Assembly: GCA_023544565.1 (NCBI GenBank)
Contig: JAMJFS010000002.1
Location: 1 to 43,777, forward strand
DNA length: 43,777 nucleotides
From: Methanosarcinaceae archaeon
GTDB taxonomy: Archaea; Halobacteriota; Methanosarcinia; Methanosarcinales; Methanosarcinaceae
Reading direction: 5' to 3'
Position 1 is the first letter of the stretch, and the number at the start of each line of letters is the position of its first letter. Position numbers and translations under genes: made by a program. The notes under the pieces are model-generated. The model was not told where the DNA came from. It searched no databases and saw nothing but the letters and a program-made list of their open reading frames with translations. Below are positions 1-9,044 of the stretch, piece after piece.

Positions 1-111
1 CGTTCAATGAAGTGGATCACTTAATTTTAGCGGGAACGCGCGAGGCGCATCAACAATAATTCGAATCCGGGCGTTGGTCAGAGATACATCTACTGCTAGC
101 ACGAAGATTCA

Positions 112-148
112 AAATAAAAAAGTGAAATACTGGTGCAATAATGCACCA
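112..148 (-). terminator. Hairpin plus U-tract downstream of nac
   Basis: A 7-bp stem (TGGTGCA at 131-137 with TGCACCA at 142-148, 4-nt loop) lies about 20 nt past the NAC stop codon. Read on the minus strand, a T-rich tract at about 112-125 follows it. This fits a terminator for the iscA-nac transcript. Archaeal termination depends mostly on the U-tract, so the role of the hairpin is inferred. Confidence 0.5.
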
Positions 149-167
149 AATCAAAAAAATATAACGA

Positions 168-515
168 TCAGGAAAGTGATAAAATTGCTTCTGCCAGATC
201 GCCATTTGCGGTTTTCAATGCTTCGCGGGCTGCATCTTGTGAAACACCTGTCTGTTCAGCAACCAATCTGACATCGTCATCAGGTATCGCAAGTTCCCTT
301 GCAATCTCTTCCGGTGTTCCGACAACCTGGTATGTATCAACACCCTGTGCATTCATAATAGAAACATTCGCATCATTGAACACAATATCCTTCTCAGATG
401 TGCGTATGATCACCTGCTCAACATCATCGATCTCAGTAAGGTTGATCCCCATCTGTTTCATCATCGATTTCATCTTTGCGGGGTTTATACCCCGACCGCC
501 CATACCCGGAAACAT
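168..515 (-). CDS. nac: Nascent polypeptide-associated complex protein (NAC)
   Basis: This 115-residue protein is the archaeal homologue of alpha-NAC, which binds ribosomes and shields emerging nascent chains. The Met/Gly-rich N-terminus and the basic NAC beta-barrel occupy about residues 1-65. A UBA-like three-helix segment follows at about 75-115 (PDDDVRLVAEQTGVSQDAAR). The length is normal for archaeal NAC. The ATG at 515 is preceded by AAGGTGATC, a good ribosome binding site. It lies 26 nt downstream of the IscA-like gene on the same strand, so the two are probably co-transcribed. Family assignment is secure from domain order and length. Confidence 0.93.
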   Translation of the reverse strand: MFPGMGGRGINPAKMKSMMKQMGINLTEIDDVEQVIIRTSEKDIVFNDANVSIMNAQGVDTYQVVGTPEEIARELAIPDDDVRLVAEQTGVSQDAAREALKTANGDLAEAILSLS

Positions 516-541
516 TCGATCACCTTATAACTTTAATTCGA

Positions 542-865
542 TTATTGGCAACTGCTGCAACCTGAACCGCAAGAACTTGCAGCATTTGGATTATCTATCA
601 CAAATCCTTTACCATGCGCAGTATCGATATAATCAACCTTTGCATCGCTGAGTGCTTCAGAAACATCCTTGCTCATCACAATATTTACATTATTGTTTGA
701 TACTGTAACATCATCATCCTTTGACTCATTGTCAAGTGCAAGACCGTACTGGATGCCACTGCAGCCCATGCCTGCGATAAATATTCGAAGTGAATGGCCC
801 TGTTTCTCCTCAGATTCCAATAATGATTTTAACTCAACTGCTGCTGTTTCTGTAATTTTTACCAT
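542..865 (-). CDS. HesB/IscA-type Fe-S cluster carrier-like protein
   Basis: This is a 107-residue A-type carrier fold protein. The first conserved Cys sits in GMGCSGIQYGL (Cys35), matching the GGCSG.QY signature. The C-terminal pair that usually reads CGC is here spread out as Cys99, Cys103 and Cys106 in the tail CGSGCSSCQ. Proteins of this family bind Fe-S clusters or iron and pass them to apo-enzymes. The window holds obvious clients, including Por and the endonuclease III. The ATG at 865 has a strong AAGGTGATATC ribosome binding site. The altered C-terminal Cys spacing leaves room for a role in iron or sulfur binding other than classic IscA transfer. Confidence 0.85.
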   Translation of the reverse strand: MVKITETAAVELKSLLESEEKQGHSLRIFIAGMGCSGIQYGLALDNESKDDDVTVSNNNVNIVMSKDVSEALSDAKVDYIDTAHGKGFVIDNPNAASSCGSGCSSCQ

Positions 866-904
866 GATATCACCTTTTTTAATATTTTCTCGTTAACAAC
901 TCTT

Positions 905-945
905 ATAAAATGACTGTGACTTATTTAACTATATATAGTTTTATT
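905..945 (-). promoter_or_regulatory. Probable promoter of iscA-nac
   Basis: The 119-nt gap upstream of the IscA-like gene contains the perfect 14-bp palindrome AACTATATATAGTT at 927-940. It would serve as a TATA box, placing a minus-strand start near 905-912 and leaving a leader of about 40 nt. Assignment is by sequence appearance only. Confidence 0.4.
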
Positions 946-984
946 GGTATATAAAATATTCGCATAGTCACGAACAAACATATC

Positions 985-2091
985 TTACATAAATTCAACA
1001 TCTTCATCCACAGGGTTGCATAACACTTCTGCATTATATCCGCTTATTTCCACTGAACTTTTTCTTCCATTCAGTTCCCAAATAGGCAGATATACCATAT
1101 CGATTTCAAGATTTATATTTTCAGCAGATGGCTTGAAAAGTTTGTGTTCTGAAATAATGGTGTCTCCGGACATGGAGTCGAAACGTATATCTTTAGTATG
1201 ATCTTCAATGATCATTTTAAGCAGGTCCTTGTTTGCTTCATCGCGTGTAAGTATTGGTCCCTTCACTTCATACGTCTCATCAGGCACTTCTATACTATCA
1301 TAAACTTCCTTAAGTTCTAAAACTTCATTGTTGCCGTTCAGTGCATTCAGACATCCAACACCATTACCTGAAATATCAATAATTTTTGACTTATATTGCT
1401 GTTCAACACCAATAGAAAACTCATATTTCCAGAAAGGTACGAACTTAAGATAAACATCACTCACAATTCCAATATGCTGCTTAGCAATATTAATTGCTTG
1501 TTCCTTTGAAACATTCAAGGGCACAGCATGCAGATTCAATACCATTGGTGGACTTGGTTCAGTAGGTGGTGATTGAATCGGTTCCGGCTGTGTAAATACA
1601 TTTTTATTCCATTGTGGTTGTGGTGTGAATATAGGTTTGGGTGAAGCAGGCATTTTCTTTGTTGCATTGTCTTGTCCAAACATCCCGAAAAGAGAATCGT
1701 CTCCAAAACCAGCACTTGTGGTCTGGTTAGAAGCCTGTTGATCAACAGGTGGTATAAGTTCCAGATCAGCCGTGGTTCCTTCAATATCAGCAAGAACAGC
1801 CCTTCCTATCTGGAGTGCAACATCGTCGCGGTCCCACACCATCAATCCGCAATTAGTAGCATACTGGTACAGTTCATCTGTCATTTTATGGGTTGCGACA
1901 TAAAGTCCCATACCCTCGGTGGCATTCTCGGCGAAATTTTTAATATCTGTAGAATCTGGATAAGCACCAAGTTTAATAAGTGTCTTGTATCCATTTTTCT
2001 CAGCAACCATGTCGTATCTATACGATTCGGTAACATTGTATCCTGATGATGAAAAAATATCTCTCAATATTTGCAATAGGCCCTGTTTCAT
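985..2091 (-). CDS. Restriction-endonuclease-fold-like protein, function unknown
   Basis: This 368-residue protein starts at ATG 2091; a TTG nine bases upstream is possible. Residues about 1-110 look like an Mrr/restriction-endonuclease-like domain, with an Asp after a hydrophobic strand (YDMVAEK) and a strand with Lys (TLIKLG). The usual E-x-K Glu is not evident, so catalysis is doubtful. A Pro/Gln-rich linker spans about 115-195. The C-terminal domain (about 195-365) contains the strand-rich segment LPIWELNGRKSSVEISGYN, which I cannot assign. It lies 60 nt downstream of the KaiC-like gene on the same strand, suggesting a joint transcript. No methylase or helicase partner is present, so it is not an ordinary restriction system. 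Confidence 0.65.
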   Translation of the reverse strand: MKQGLLQILRDIFSSSGYNVTESYRYDMVAEKNGYKTLIKLGAYPDSTDIKNFAENATEGMGLYVATHKMTDELYQYATNCGLMVWDRDDVALQIGRAVLADIEGTTADLELIPPVDQQASNQTTSAGFGDDSLFGMFGQDNATKKMPASPKPIFTPQPQWNKNVFTQPEPIQSPPTEPSPPMVLNLHAVPLNVSKEQAINIAKQHIGIVSDVYLKFVPFWKYEFSIGVEQQYKSKIIDISGNGVGCLNALNGNNEVLELKEVYDSIEVPDETYEVKGPILTRDEANKDLLKMIIEDHTKDIRFDSMSGDTIISEHKLFKPSAENINLEIDMVYLPIWELNGRKSSVEISGYNAEVLCNPVDEDVEFM

Positions 2092-2160
2092 AATAACCAA
2101 CTACACATGGATCGTAGCACTAAAATATGTTTCCATTACTTTGTTCAAGCAAACAGTTCA

Positions 2161-2922
2161 TTATAATACACGTGTTGTAGTTTCCAGTTCTACACCCTTG
2201 TGAGTCAGGCTGTATGAGATCGTTCGGCTTGGCGTGATCATACCGCGCATCTTTCGAATCAGAATAGTATGTTCTATTTCACTACCACGCTCTTTCATAT
2301 GGAATTCTATTACGCCGTCACATACATGTTTTAATGTATTCTCTATAACCGGATCGTGCATACCTGTAGTCACCAGGATCAATTGTACGGCACCAGAGAG
2401 TTTTCCAACAGAAGACATTATCTCTATCGTTTCGACAACATCATTTAACTCATACGATCGTAAGAAAAAAGACATTGAATCAATTATTCCTCTATATTTT
2501 CCTTTATGTTTTTTGGTAACGGTTGTTTTTAGCACATTCAATGAATCAGCACCCTGTTTCAAGAACTCCTTTGCAGAAACGTTTGACATTAGATTTCTTG
2601 GAAGCACATTGTAGAACCTTGGTGCGTACGCATCGATAAATTCTATCTTATCCACAAGTTCATCTTTTTCACCCCAACCAAAATCCTCCATTTCGGCTAC
2701 GATCTCCGATACTGGGTGTTCTGATGAAAAATAGAACACTTCTTCATTGTTTACCAATCCGCCATAGGCGAATTGTTGAGCAAAGATCTCTGAACCTGCG
2801 CCAGGCTCAGCAAGAATTAAAATTGTGATTCCGGGCGGGACGCCACCACCTAATTGAACATCCAATCCTGCGATTCCAGTTGGAACCTTGTAACCACCTG
2901 TACCATCGAAACTGTAATCCAT
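2161..2922 (-). CDS. KaiC-like RecA-superfamily ATPase (HTR-like) with degenerate P-loop
   Basis: This 253-residue protein is of the archaeal KaiC/HTR-like group. The N-terminal GTGGYKVPTGIAGLDVQLGGG matches the start of KaiC domains. The Walker A site reads AEPGAGSEIF, so Ser-Glu replaces the canonical Lys-Thr/Ser. Walker B (GIIDSMS) is retained. Normal ATP hydrolysis is therefore doubtful; it may bind nucleotide weakly or act as a sensor or scaffold. ATG 2922 is preferred over GTG 2931 because GGTGA lies five bases before it. It is transcribed divergently from hisI and lies directly upstream of the endonuclease-fold gene. Confidence 0.82.
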   Translation of the reverse strand: MDYSFDGTGGYKVPTGIAGLDVQLGGGVPPGITILILAEPGAGSEIFAQQFAYGGLVNNEEVFYFSSEHPVSEIVAEMEDFGWGEKDELVDKIEFIDAYAPRFYNVLPRNLMSNVSAKEFLKQGADSLNVLKTTVTKKHKGKYRGIIDSMSFFLRSYELNDVVETIEIMSSVGKLSGAVQLILVTTGMHDPVIENTLKHVCDGVIEFHMKERGSEIEHTILIRKMRGMITPSRTISYSLTHKGVELETTTRVL

Positions 2923-3044
2923 AATATTCACCTTTATTTATTTTAGTTATCAAATTTATAACTTGAGACGCATGCTTTTAATAATTTAATATAAGTTATA
3001 TTAACCACCTTCGTTTTTATACTATATAGTAATTGGTGATTAAC
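2923..3044. promoter_or_regulatory. Divergent promoter region, KaiC-like / hisI
   Basis: This AT-rich region separates two divergent genes. TATA-like stretches occur at about 2984-3000 and 3013-3022 for the plus strand. The one near 3015 would give a very short or absent hisI leader, so the upstream one better fits the GGTGAT ribosome binding site at 3035-3040. No clear operator was seen. Confidence 0.4.
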
Positions 3045-3410
3045 ATGATAGACCTTGATGATATGAAGTACGATAATGATGGATTGATCGCTGCAATTTC
3101 ACAGGATTACAAAACTGGTGAAGTCCTGATGATAGCATATATGGACCGGGAAGCTCTTGAAAATACCATTGAGACCGGACATGGTCATTACTGGAGCCGC
3201 AGCCGCCAGAAACAGTGGAAAAAAGGCGAAAGCTCAGGACATGTGCAGATCATTCACGATATCAGGGTTGATTGTGACATGGACGCGATACTGCTTCAGG
3301 TTGAGCAGATCGGCGGCGCATGTCACACTGGATTCAGATCATGTTTCTATCGTACGATGGATGGCGATATTGTTGGCGAGAAAGTGTTTGATCCGGATGA
3401 GGTATATTGA
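3045..3410 (+). CDS. hisI: Phosphoribosyl-AMP cyclohydrolase (HisI)
   Basis: This 121-residue enzyme opens the adenine ring of phosphoribosyl-AMP in the third step of histidine biosynthesis. The metal-binding motif DCDMDA and the following [14 protein letters not shown] signature are complete. The HYWSRSR motif of the family is present. It is the stand-alone form, with no HisE (pyrophosphohydrolase) fusion. ATG 3045 is chosen over TTG 3033 because GGTGAT sits four bases upstream. A T-rich stretch at about 3426-3438 could terminate the transcript. No other his genes are nearby. Confidence 0.96.
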   Translation: MIDLDDMKYDNDGLIAAISQDYKTGEVLMIAYMDREALENTIETGHGHYWSRSRQKQWKKGESSGHVQIIHDIRVDCDMDAILLQVEQIGGACHTGFRSCFYRTMDGDIVGEKVFDPDEVY

Positions 3411-3477
3411 TACATAATTATTCTACTTTTTTTCTTTTATCAATTAGATTATATACGTTCGAGCCATAGGTATTACT

Positions 3478-5322
3478 ATGGAAACAGATAGCGATTCAGG
3501 AGTCAGGATAGTACCTGATACAAGTGTTATAATTGATGGGCGTATCTCGAAAAAGGTCAGAAGCGGGGAATATGCAGGTGCATATGTCTTTGTGCCTGAA
3601 GCCGTGGTATCGGAACTTGAGGCGCAGGCAAACCGTGGTTTTGAGATTGGTCAAAAAGGACTGGATGAACTTTTGGAGTTGCGCACTCTCTCGGATGAAG
3701 GTGCGATCACACTATCTTTTGTAGGCGAACAACCCAGTCTTGAGCAGGTGAAACTTGCACGATCCGGTGGTATCGATGCATTGATACGCGCACAAGCCGT
3801 GGAGTTGGATGCTGTTTTTGTAACAGGTGACAGGGTTCAGGCACAGGTCGCGACATCAAAAGGTCTTAAGGTAGAATGGGTTTCGCCGGAAAAAGAAGAG
3901 TTCGGACCGCTTCTGATCGAGGATTATTTCGGAGATGACACGATGTCCGTGCATCTCAAGAACAAGGTCGTGCCAATGGTAAAACGCGGCACCATCGGGG
4001 ATGTAAAGTTTGTTGCGATCGGGGATGCTCCGTGTAATTACAATGAACTCAAGGCAATTTCAAAGGAACTTATAGAACGCGCACGTGCTGACCAGGATTC
4101 ATTTATGGAAATGTCATCCAAAGGTGCTTCTGTCCTGCAGATCCGGAATATGCGTATAGCAATAACGAATCCACCTTTTTCTGATGACATCGAGATCACG
4201 GCAGTGCGCCCGATAGCTTCGGTAAGCCTGGATGAGTACAGGCTTGGCGATAAGTTGAAGGAGCGAATACTTGCCCAGCGAGGTATCCTTGTTGCAGGTC
4301 CCCCGGGTGCAGGCAAATCAACATTTGCAGCAGGGGTTGCGATATATCTGAACGATAATGGGTATGTTGTCAAGACAATGGAATCCCCGCGTGACCTTCA
4401 GGTGCCGAATGAGATAACCCAGTATGCGCCGTTGGATGGTGATATGGAAAAGACTGCGGATCTGCTTCTTCTGGTTCGACCGGATCATACGATATATGAT
4501 GAGGTTCGAAAAACGCGGGATTTCCTGATCTTTGCGGATATGCGTCTTGCTGGTGTGGGGATGGTTGGTGTCGTACACGCCAACCGTGCTATTGATGCCA
4601 TTCAGCGGCTTATCGGGCGTGTGGAACTTGGTGTTATCCCGCAGGTTGTGGATACGGTTGTGTTCATTGACAGGGGTGAGGTCGCAAAGGTGCAGATACT
4701 TGAGTTCACGGTCAAGGTGCCCTCTGGTATGATGGAGCAGGATCTTGCACGACCTGTGATAACGGTATCTGATTTTGAGACTGGTACAACGGAGTATGAG
4801 ATATACACCTATGGTGAACAGGTGGTTGTGATGCCTGTTGGTAATGTGGACACTGTGAAGAGACCTGCATGGAGGCTTGCAGAGGGTGAGGTTTCAGATG
4901 TGATATCACGATATGCGAGTGGTCCTGTGGAGGTTGAGATGATCTCGGACAGTCGTGCTGTCGTGAAGGTTTTGGATCAGGATGTTCCGCGTATTATCGG
5001 CAAAGGTGGGAGTATGATCGATGAGATCGAACGAAAACTTGGAATACATATCGATGTCCGCAAGATCGAGGAGAAAACGGAGCACAAGGTTGCGAGCAAT
5101 ACGCGGTACCGTCCCATAGTTGAGCAAACCAAGAAACATGTTGTGATGAACATTCCCGAACTTGCTAGGCAGGATGTTGAGGTCTACGTTGGGGATACGT
5201 ATGTTTTCACAGCGACCGTTAGTCGGCATGGTGATATCAAGACAAGGTTGGGTTCGGATGTTGCAGATGATATTCTTGATGCTGTGGAGAATGGGGAGTC
5301 TGTTGAGATTAGGGTTGTTTAG
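3478..5322 (+). CDS. PIN domain - PilT-type ATPase - KH domain protein
   Basis: This 614-residue protein has the architecture of a conserved archaeal family. An N-terminal PIN domain (about residues 8-140: VPDTSVIIDGR, then DALIRAQAVELDAVFVTGD) supplies acidic residues typical of RNases. A VirB11/PilT-like ATPase follows, with Walker A GPPGAGKS at about 274-281. A C-terminal KH RNA-binding domain carries IIGKGGSMIDEIE near 505-517. The combination suggests an ATP-driven RNA-processing or ribosome-associated nuclease; no precise substrate is known to me. It stands alone between hisI and a convergent DUF3795-like gene. Confidence 0.9.
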   Translation: METDSDSGVRIVPDTSVIIDGRISKKVRSGEYAGAYVFVPEAVVSELEAQANRGFEIGQKGLDELLELRTLSDEGAITLSFVGEQPSLEQVKLARSGGIDALIRAQAVELDAVFVTGDRVQAQVATSKGLKVEWVSPEKEEFGPLLIEDYFGDDTMSVHLKNKVVPMVKRGTIGDVKFVAIGDAPCNYNELKAISKELIERARADQDSFMEMSSKGASVLQIRNMRIAITNPPFSDDIEITAVRPIASVSLDEYRLGDKLKERILAQRGILVAGPPGAGKSTFAAGVAIYLNDNGYVVKTMESPRDLQVPNEITQYAPLDGDMEKTADLLLLVRPDHTIYDEVRKTRDFLIFADMRLAGVGMVGVVHANRAIDAIQRLIGRVELGVIPQVVDTVVFIDRGEVAKVQILEFTVKVPSGMMEQDLARPVITVSDFETGTTEYEIYTYGEQVVVMPVGNVDTVKRPAWRLAEGEVSDVISRYASGPVEVEMISDSRAVVKVLDQDVPRIIGKGGSMIDEIERKLGIHIDVRKIEEKTEHKVASNTRYRPIVEQTKKHVVMNIPELARQDVEVYVGDTYVFTATVSRHGDIKTRLGSDVADDILDAVENGESVEIRVV

Positions 5323-5370
5323 GCACATTTGTGTCTATTCATACCCGATCCGGTAAAATTGTTTAACATA

Positions 5371-5619
5371 TCAGGAGAGTTTTCTGATTTTTAAGGTGTG
5401 TATGGGACAATAACTCCTTGAGATTCCAATGACCAATTTGCAGGGGCATTCATCACAACTTAAGCATGATTTTACCTTTTTTTCTGTTGCACACTCATAA
5501 ATTATACAATTATAATCAATAATATCAGATTCGTTCTCGATCTGGCAACCTTTACAATTTGAATTAAAATTTATGCATATATCGCATGCATTGCCACATT
5601 TGCCGTAATTTTTGATCAT
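5371..5619 (-). CDS. Small Cys-rich protein, DUF3795-like
   Basis: This is an 82-residue protein if it starts at ATG 5619, or 92 residues from TTG 5649. Neither start has a convincing ribosome binding site. The spacing CGNACDIC...CKGC, then CIIYECA and CLSCDECPC, resembles the DUF3795 family of small metal-binding proteins in methanogens and anaerobes. Cysteine pairs probably bind zinc or an Fe-S cluster. Base composition is more AT-rich than in its neighbours. Function is unknown. Confidence 0.6.
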   Translation of the reverse strand: MIKNYGKCGNACDICINFNSNCKGCQIENESDIIDYNCIIYECATEKKVKSCLSCDECPCKLVIGISRSYCPIHTLKIRKLS

Positions 5620-5878
5620 AAATTGCACAACTCGTCTATTTTCAAACAATCAATTAAGTATGCGTATAAGATTCAGCATACATATATTAACATCTTTTTA
5701 TATTTTTTCTAAAATATACGTAGTTTTAGCAACGGCAATCACATTCCTACTTTCAGTTGAAATTCTGATACTTTGGTGGATTATGTTAGTATATATCAAA
5801 TTCACGGCAACTATTTTATCCATCCACACCTAAACAAAGCCAAACACCAATAATAATCCATATTCAAAAAAATCAAGT

Positions 5879-6835
5879 ATGAAAATCGCAAACATATCTC
5901 TTCCAAACAACCTCTTTCTTGCCCCAATGGCAAATGTCACCAATCTGGCATTTCGGATGCTGTGTAAAAAATACGGTGCATCTCTCACATACTCGGAAAT
6001 GATAAGTGCAGACGCAGTCGTGCGGCAGGGCGAAAAGACCATGCAGCGCGGGATGACATGTGAAGATGAGCGCCCTTTCTGCATCCAGATATTCGGCAAT
6101 TCTCCTGAAACCATCACAGAGGCTGCCCTGATCCTTGAAGAGATATATAAACCCGCCATTATTGATGTCAACATGGGGTGCCCTGCACCTCTTATTGTCA
6201 GGCAGGAGTGCGGGTCGGTTTTGCTCAATTTTCCATCACTTGTTTATGATATCGTCAACCGTCTCACAGACAATATTAGCACACCCGTAAGCGCAAAGAT
6301 ACGGGTGGTCGATGATATGGAAAAGACGCTGGAAATTGCAAGGACTATCGAGGATGCAGGTGCGTGCGCCATCACTGTACATGGCAGGACAAGAGAGCAG
6401 ATGTATAGTGGTACTTCCAGCCTTAAATATGCAAAAGCGATCAAAAAGGAATTGTCAATTCCCGTAATTGCCAACGGTGATATAAAGGACGGTGAATCTG
6501 CGAAACACGCACTTCAATATACGGGCTGTGATGGCATAATGATCGGACGCGCTGCGATCGGGCACCCTTATATTTTCAGGCAGATATCGCATTATCTGGA
6601 AAACGGTGAATCATTTGAGTTTGATCACTGCACTCAGCAGGTCAATGATTTTATGGAATACATAGTATTGCTTGAAAAATATGGTATATTCTCATTGGGC
6701 GATGTCAAAGCGCAATCCAAGGCATTCACAAAAGGGGTGCTTGGAAGCCGACATATACGTGAAGAATTAAATGACAAAAAGACCATTGAATCAATAATTG
6801 GTGTAATTAGTGAGATGTGTGCTGGAACAGACTAA
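5879..6835 (+). CDS. dus: tRNA-dihydrouridine synthase family protein
   Basis: This 318-residue FMN-dependent enzyme reduces uridines in tRNA. The N-terminal APMANVTNLAFR matches the APM.GVTD..FR motif. The catalytic Cys is in VNMGCPAP. The later segments ITVHGRTREQMYSG, VIANGDI and GIMIGRAAIGHP build the phosphate/FMN-binding end of the TIM barrel. Length is normal. It is monocistronic, with about 230 nt of AT-rich sequence upstream and a separate promoter region before porG downstream. Confidence 0.93.
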   Translation: MKIANISLPNNLFLAPMANVTNLAFRMLCKKYGASLTYSEMISADAVVRQGEKTMQRGMTCEDERPFCIQIFGNSPETITEAALILEEIYKPAIIDVNMGCPAPLIVRQECGSVLLNFPSLVYDIVNRLTDNISTPVSAKIRVVDDMEKTLEIARTIEDAGACAITVHGRTREQMYSGTSSLKYAKAIKKELSIPVIANGDIKDGESAKHALQYTGCDGIMIGRAAIGHPYIFRQISHYLENGESFEFDHCTQQVNDFMEYIVLLEKYGIFSLGDVKAQSKAFTKGVLGSRHIREELNDKKTIESIIGVISEMCAGTD

Positions 6836-7023
6836 AATCACGTCATAAGTGCCTGATTCACCGAAAGACTATATACTATTCTACACCATTATACATTGTA
6901 TTTACTGCACCCATTCAATTAACATTTGAATGCAAGTAAATTGTAATAATTATTATCCATATTGAGGCTTTATAGAGCGATTTTAAAATTAATTCCCCAA
7001 ATGTTACATGGAGAAGAATATAG
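6836..7023 (+). promoter_or_regulatory. por operon upstream region
   Basis: These 188 nt contain a TATA-like CTTTATAGAG near 6968-6977 and a purine-rich ribosome binding site (GGAGAAG at about 7011-7017) before the porG ATG. A weak inverted repeat (CATTCAA ... TTGAATG) lies at about 6911-6931 and could be regulatory. No known operator was recognised. Confidence 0.4.
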
Positions 7024-7572
7024 ATGAAAGAGATACGAATTCATGGTCGAGGCGGTCAGGGTTCAGTCACTGCTGCTGAATTGTTAGCCGTTGCAGCATT
7101 TGCAGACGGCAAGTTCAGTCAGGCATTCCCTGCATTTGGTGTTGAGCGCAGAGGTGCGCCCGTTCAGGCATTTACAAGGATTAGTGGCAGTACCATCCGA
7201 CTTCGAAGCCAGATATATGAACCAGATTACGTGATCGTACAGGATCCAACACTTCTTGAGGTCGTTGACATAGCAAGCGGTGCAAAGGATGATGGAATTA
7301 TACTCATCAACACCGAGTTTGCACCTGAGACGTTCGATCTAAAAACAAAAGCAAAGATCATGACCGTTGATGCAACAAGAATAGCACTTGATATTATCGG
7401 AAGACCGATCGTCAATACAGTGCTTTTGGGTGCTTTTGCAGGTGCGACCGGCGAGATCAATCCAAAATCCATTCAGGATGCTGTAAAAGAGCGCTTCCCA
7501 GGAAAGGTCGGAGAAAAGAATGCAGAAGCCATACAGAAGGCATCTGAGATGATGATGGGGGCAAAAGCATGA
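7024..7572 (+). CDS. porG: Pyruvate:ferredoxin oxidoreductase, gamma subunit
   Basis: This 182-residue gamma subunit belongs to the four-subunit pyruvate synthase, which interconverts pyruvate + CoA with acetyl-CoA + CO2 + reduced ferredoxin. The signature [18 protein letters not shown] opens the protein and [13 protein letters not shown] follows. It is the first gene of the order G-D-A-B. The ATG overlaps nothing upstream and has a GGAGAAG ribosome binding site. It overlaps porD by four bases. In methanogens the enzyme mostly runs toward pyruvate for biosynthesis. Confidence 0.96.
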   Translation: MKEIRIHGRGGQGSVTAAELLAVAAFADGKFSQAFPAFGVERRGAPVQAFTRISGSTIRLRSQIYEPDYVIVQDPTLLEVVDIASGAKDDGIILINTEFAPETFDLKTKAKIMTVDATRIALDIIGRPIVNTVLLGAFAGATGEINPKSIQDAVKERFPGKVGEKNAEAIQKASEMMMGAKA

Positions 7573-7829
7573 AGATCACACCGGGTGGAGTATGCGAACC
7601 GGGCACAACCCGTGTCAACAAGACAGGTGGATGGAGAACATTCAGACCAATATATGACTATGACAAATGCATAAAATGCAAGTTATGTGAACTGTTGTGT
7701 CCTGAACCTGCGGTGCTTCCAAAAGATGATGGGTTCTTTGAGTTCGATTATGATTTTTGCAAAGGATGCGGGATATGTGCGAACGAATGCCCAAAACAGG
7801 CAATTGAGATGGTCCTGGAGGAAAAATAG
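7569..7829 (+). CDS. porD: Pyruvate:ferredoxin oxidoreductase, delta (ferredoxin-like) subunit
   Basis: This 86-residue subunit has two [4Fe-4S] motifs: [14 protein letters not shown] and [14 protein letters not shown]. These clusters carry electrons between the TPP-bearing beta subunit and external ferredoxin. The start overlaps the end of porG by four bases (ATGA), and its stop abuts the porA ATG, so translation is coupled through the operon. All eight cluster cysteines are present. Confidence 0.96.
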   Translation: MKITPGGVCEPGTTRVNKTGGWRTFRPIYDYDKCIKCKLCELLCPEPAVLPKDDGFFEFDYDFCKGCGICANECPKQAIEMVLEEK

Positions 7830-9044
7830 ATGACAGCAACTCGAAAAATAGATAAGTCAAAGATGGTGGTTGTTGAAGGATCGTATGCGGTTGCGCATTC
7901 GGTCAAGGTATGCAGACCCAATGTAATTTCAGCATACCCGATCACTCCACAGACCCATATTGTAGAAGACCTTTCACAATTCATGGCAGACGGTGAGATC
8001 CAAAACTGCGAATACATCAATGTTGAATCGGAATTCTCTGCAATTTCGGCACTTGTCGGCTCATCGGCAGCAGGCGCAAGATCATATTCGGCAACAACAT
8101 CACAGGGTCTTGAACTGATGCATGAGGTATTGTTCAATGTTTCAGGTATGCGCCTTCCTGTTGTCATGACAGTGGCAAACAGGGCGGTCAGTGCACCTAT
8201 CAATATCTGGAACGATCAGCAGGATTCAATATCCCAGCGTGACACAGGCTGGATACAGTTGTATGCAGAGGATACGCAGGAAGCATCTGACATGACGGCA
8301 CAGGCTTTCAAGATCGCAGAGGACAAGGACGTGCTTCTGCCTGCTATGGTCTGTATGGATGGTTTCATATTATCACATGTGTATGAACCGGTCATCCTGC
8401 TTGAGCAGGATCTGGTGGACAAGTATCTTCCTACATACGACCCTGAGTTCACGCTTGATCCAAGTGATCCAAGAAGTTTCGGCGCATTTGCAGACCCATC
8501 AACATATACTGAGTTTCGGTTCCTTCAGCAGAAGGCAATGGAAACGGCTCTTCAAAAGATCGAGGATGCGGCAAACGAGTTCAATGAGTTGTTCGGCAGG
8601 TATTATGGCGGACTTATTGACGAGTACGAGACAGAGGATGCCGAGATCATTATCATGGCAATGGGTTCGATAATCGGTACTGTCAAGGATGTCATTGATG
8701 CACGGCGCAGCAAAGGTGAGAAGATCGGATTGCTTAAGGTCAGGTCATTCAGACCGTTCCCGAAAGAAGCGATCAAGAAGGTTCTCAAGGATGCGAAAGT
8801 AGTTGTAGTGCTGGATAAGAATATTTCAATAGGTCTTAACGAAGGTGCATTGTTCACAGAAACAAAGTCATGTCTGTATAATACAGACGTCAATGTTCCT
8901 GTTGTCGGCTACATGATCGGTCATGGAGGACGTGATATTCCTGTGGGTACGATCGAGAATATTATTGATGAGGCTAAAAGTGTTATTAGTTCAGGTATTA
9001 AAACTGAAAGCCAGTTTACTGATGTGAGGGAGGATCTGATATGA
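7830..9044 (+). CDS. porA: Pyruvate:ferredoxin oxidoreductase, alpha subunit
   Basis: This 404-residue alpha subunit carries the pyrimidine-binding and transketolase-C-like domains of the heteromeric oxidoreductase. [15 protein letters not shown] and [37 protein letters not shown] are the expected substrate and TPP-pocket segments. [18 protein letters not shown] matches pyruvate-type enzymes rather than 2-oxoglutarate or indolepyruvate types. It starts immediately after the porD stop and overlaps porB by four bases. Confidence 0.96.
   Translation: MTATRKIDKSKMVVVEGSYAVAHSVKVCRPNVISAYPITPQTHIVEDLSQFMADGEIQNCEYINVESEFSAISALVGSSAAGARSYSATTSQGLELMHEVLFNVSGMRLPVVMTVANRAVSAPINIWNDQQDSISQRDTGWIQLYAEDTQEASDMTAQAFKIAEDKDVLLPAMVCMDGFILSHVYEPVILLEQDLVDKYLPTYDPEFTLDPSDPRSFGAFADPSTYTEFRFLQQKAMETALQKIEDAANEFNELFGRYYGGLIDEYETEDAEIIIMAMGSIIGTVKDVIDARRSKGEKIGLLKVRSFRPFPKEAIKKVLKDAKVVVVLDKNISIGLNEGALFTETKSCLYNTDVNVPVVGYMIGHGGRDIPVGTIENIIDEAKSVISSGIKTESQFTDVREDLI

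Noticed and set aside
1-110. tRNA-like TTCGAATCC at about 60-68 and a short minus-strand frame (4-102)
   Set aside because: No acceptor, D or anticodon stems pair around the T-loop-like sequence, and the 32-residue frame (SLTNARIRIIVDAPRAF) is too short and unassigned to support a gene.
5612-5833. 73-residue hydrophobic plus-strand frame
   Set aside because: It overlaps the start of the Cys-rich gene, has AT-rich low-complexity composition and no ribosome binding site.
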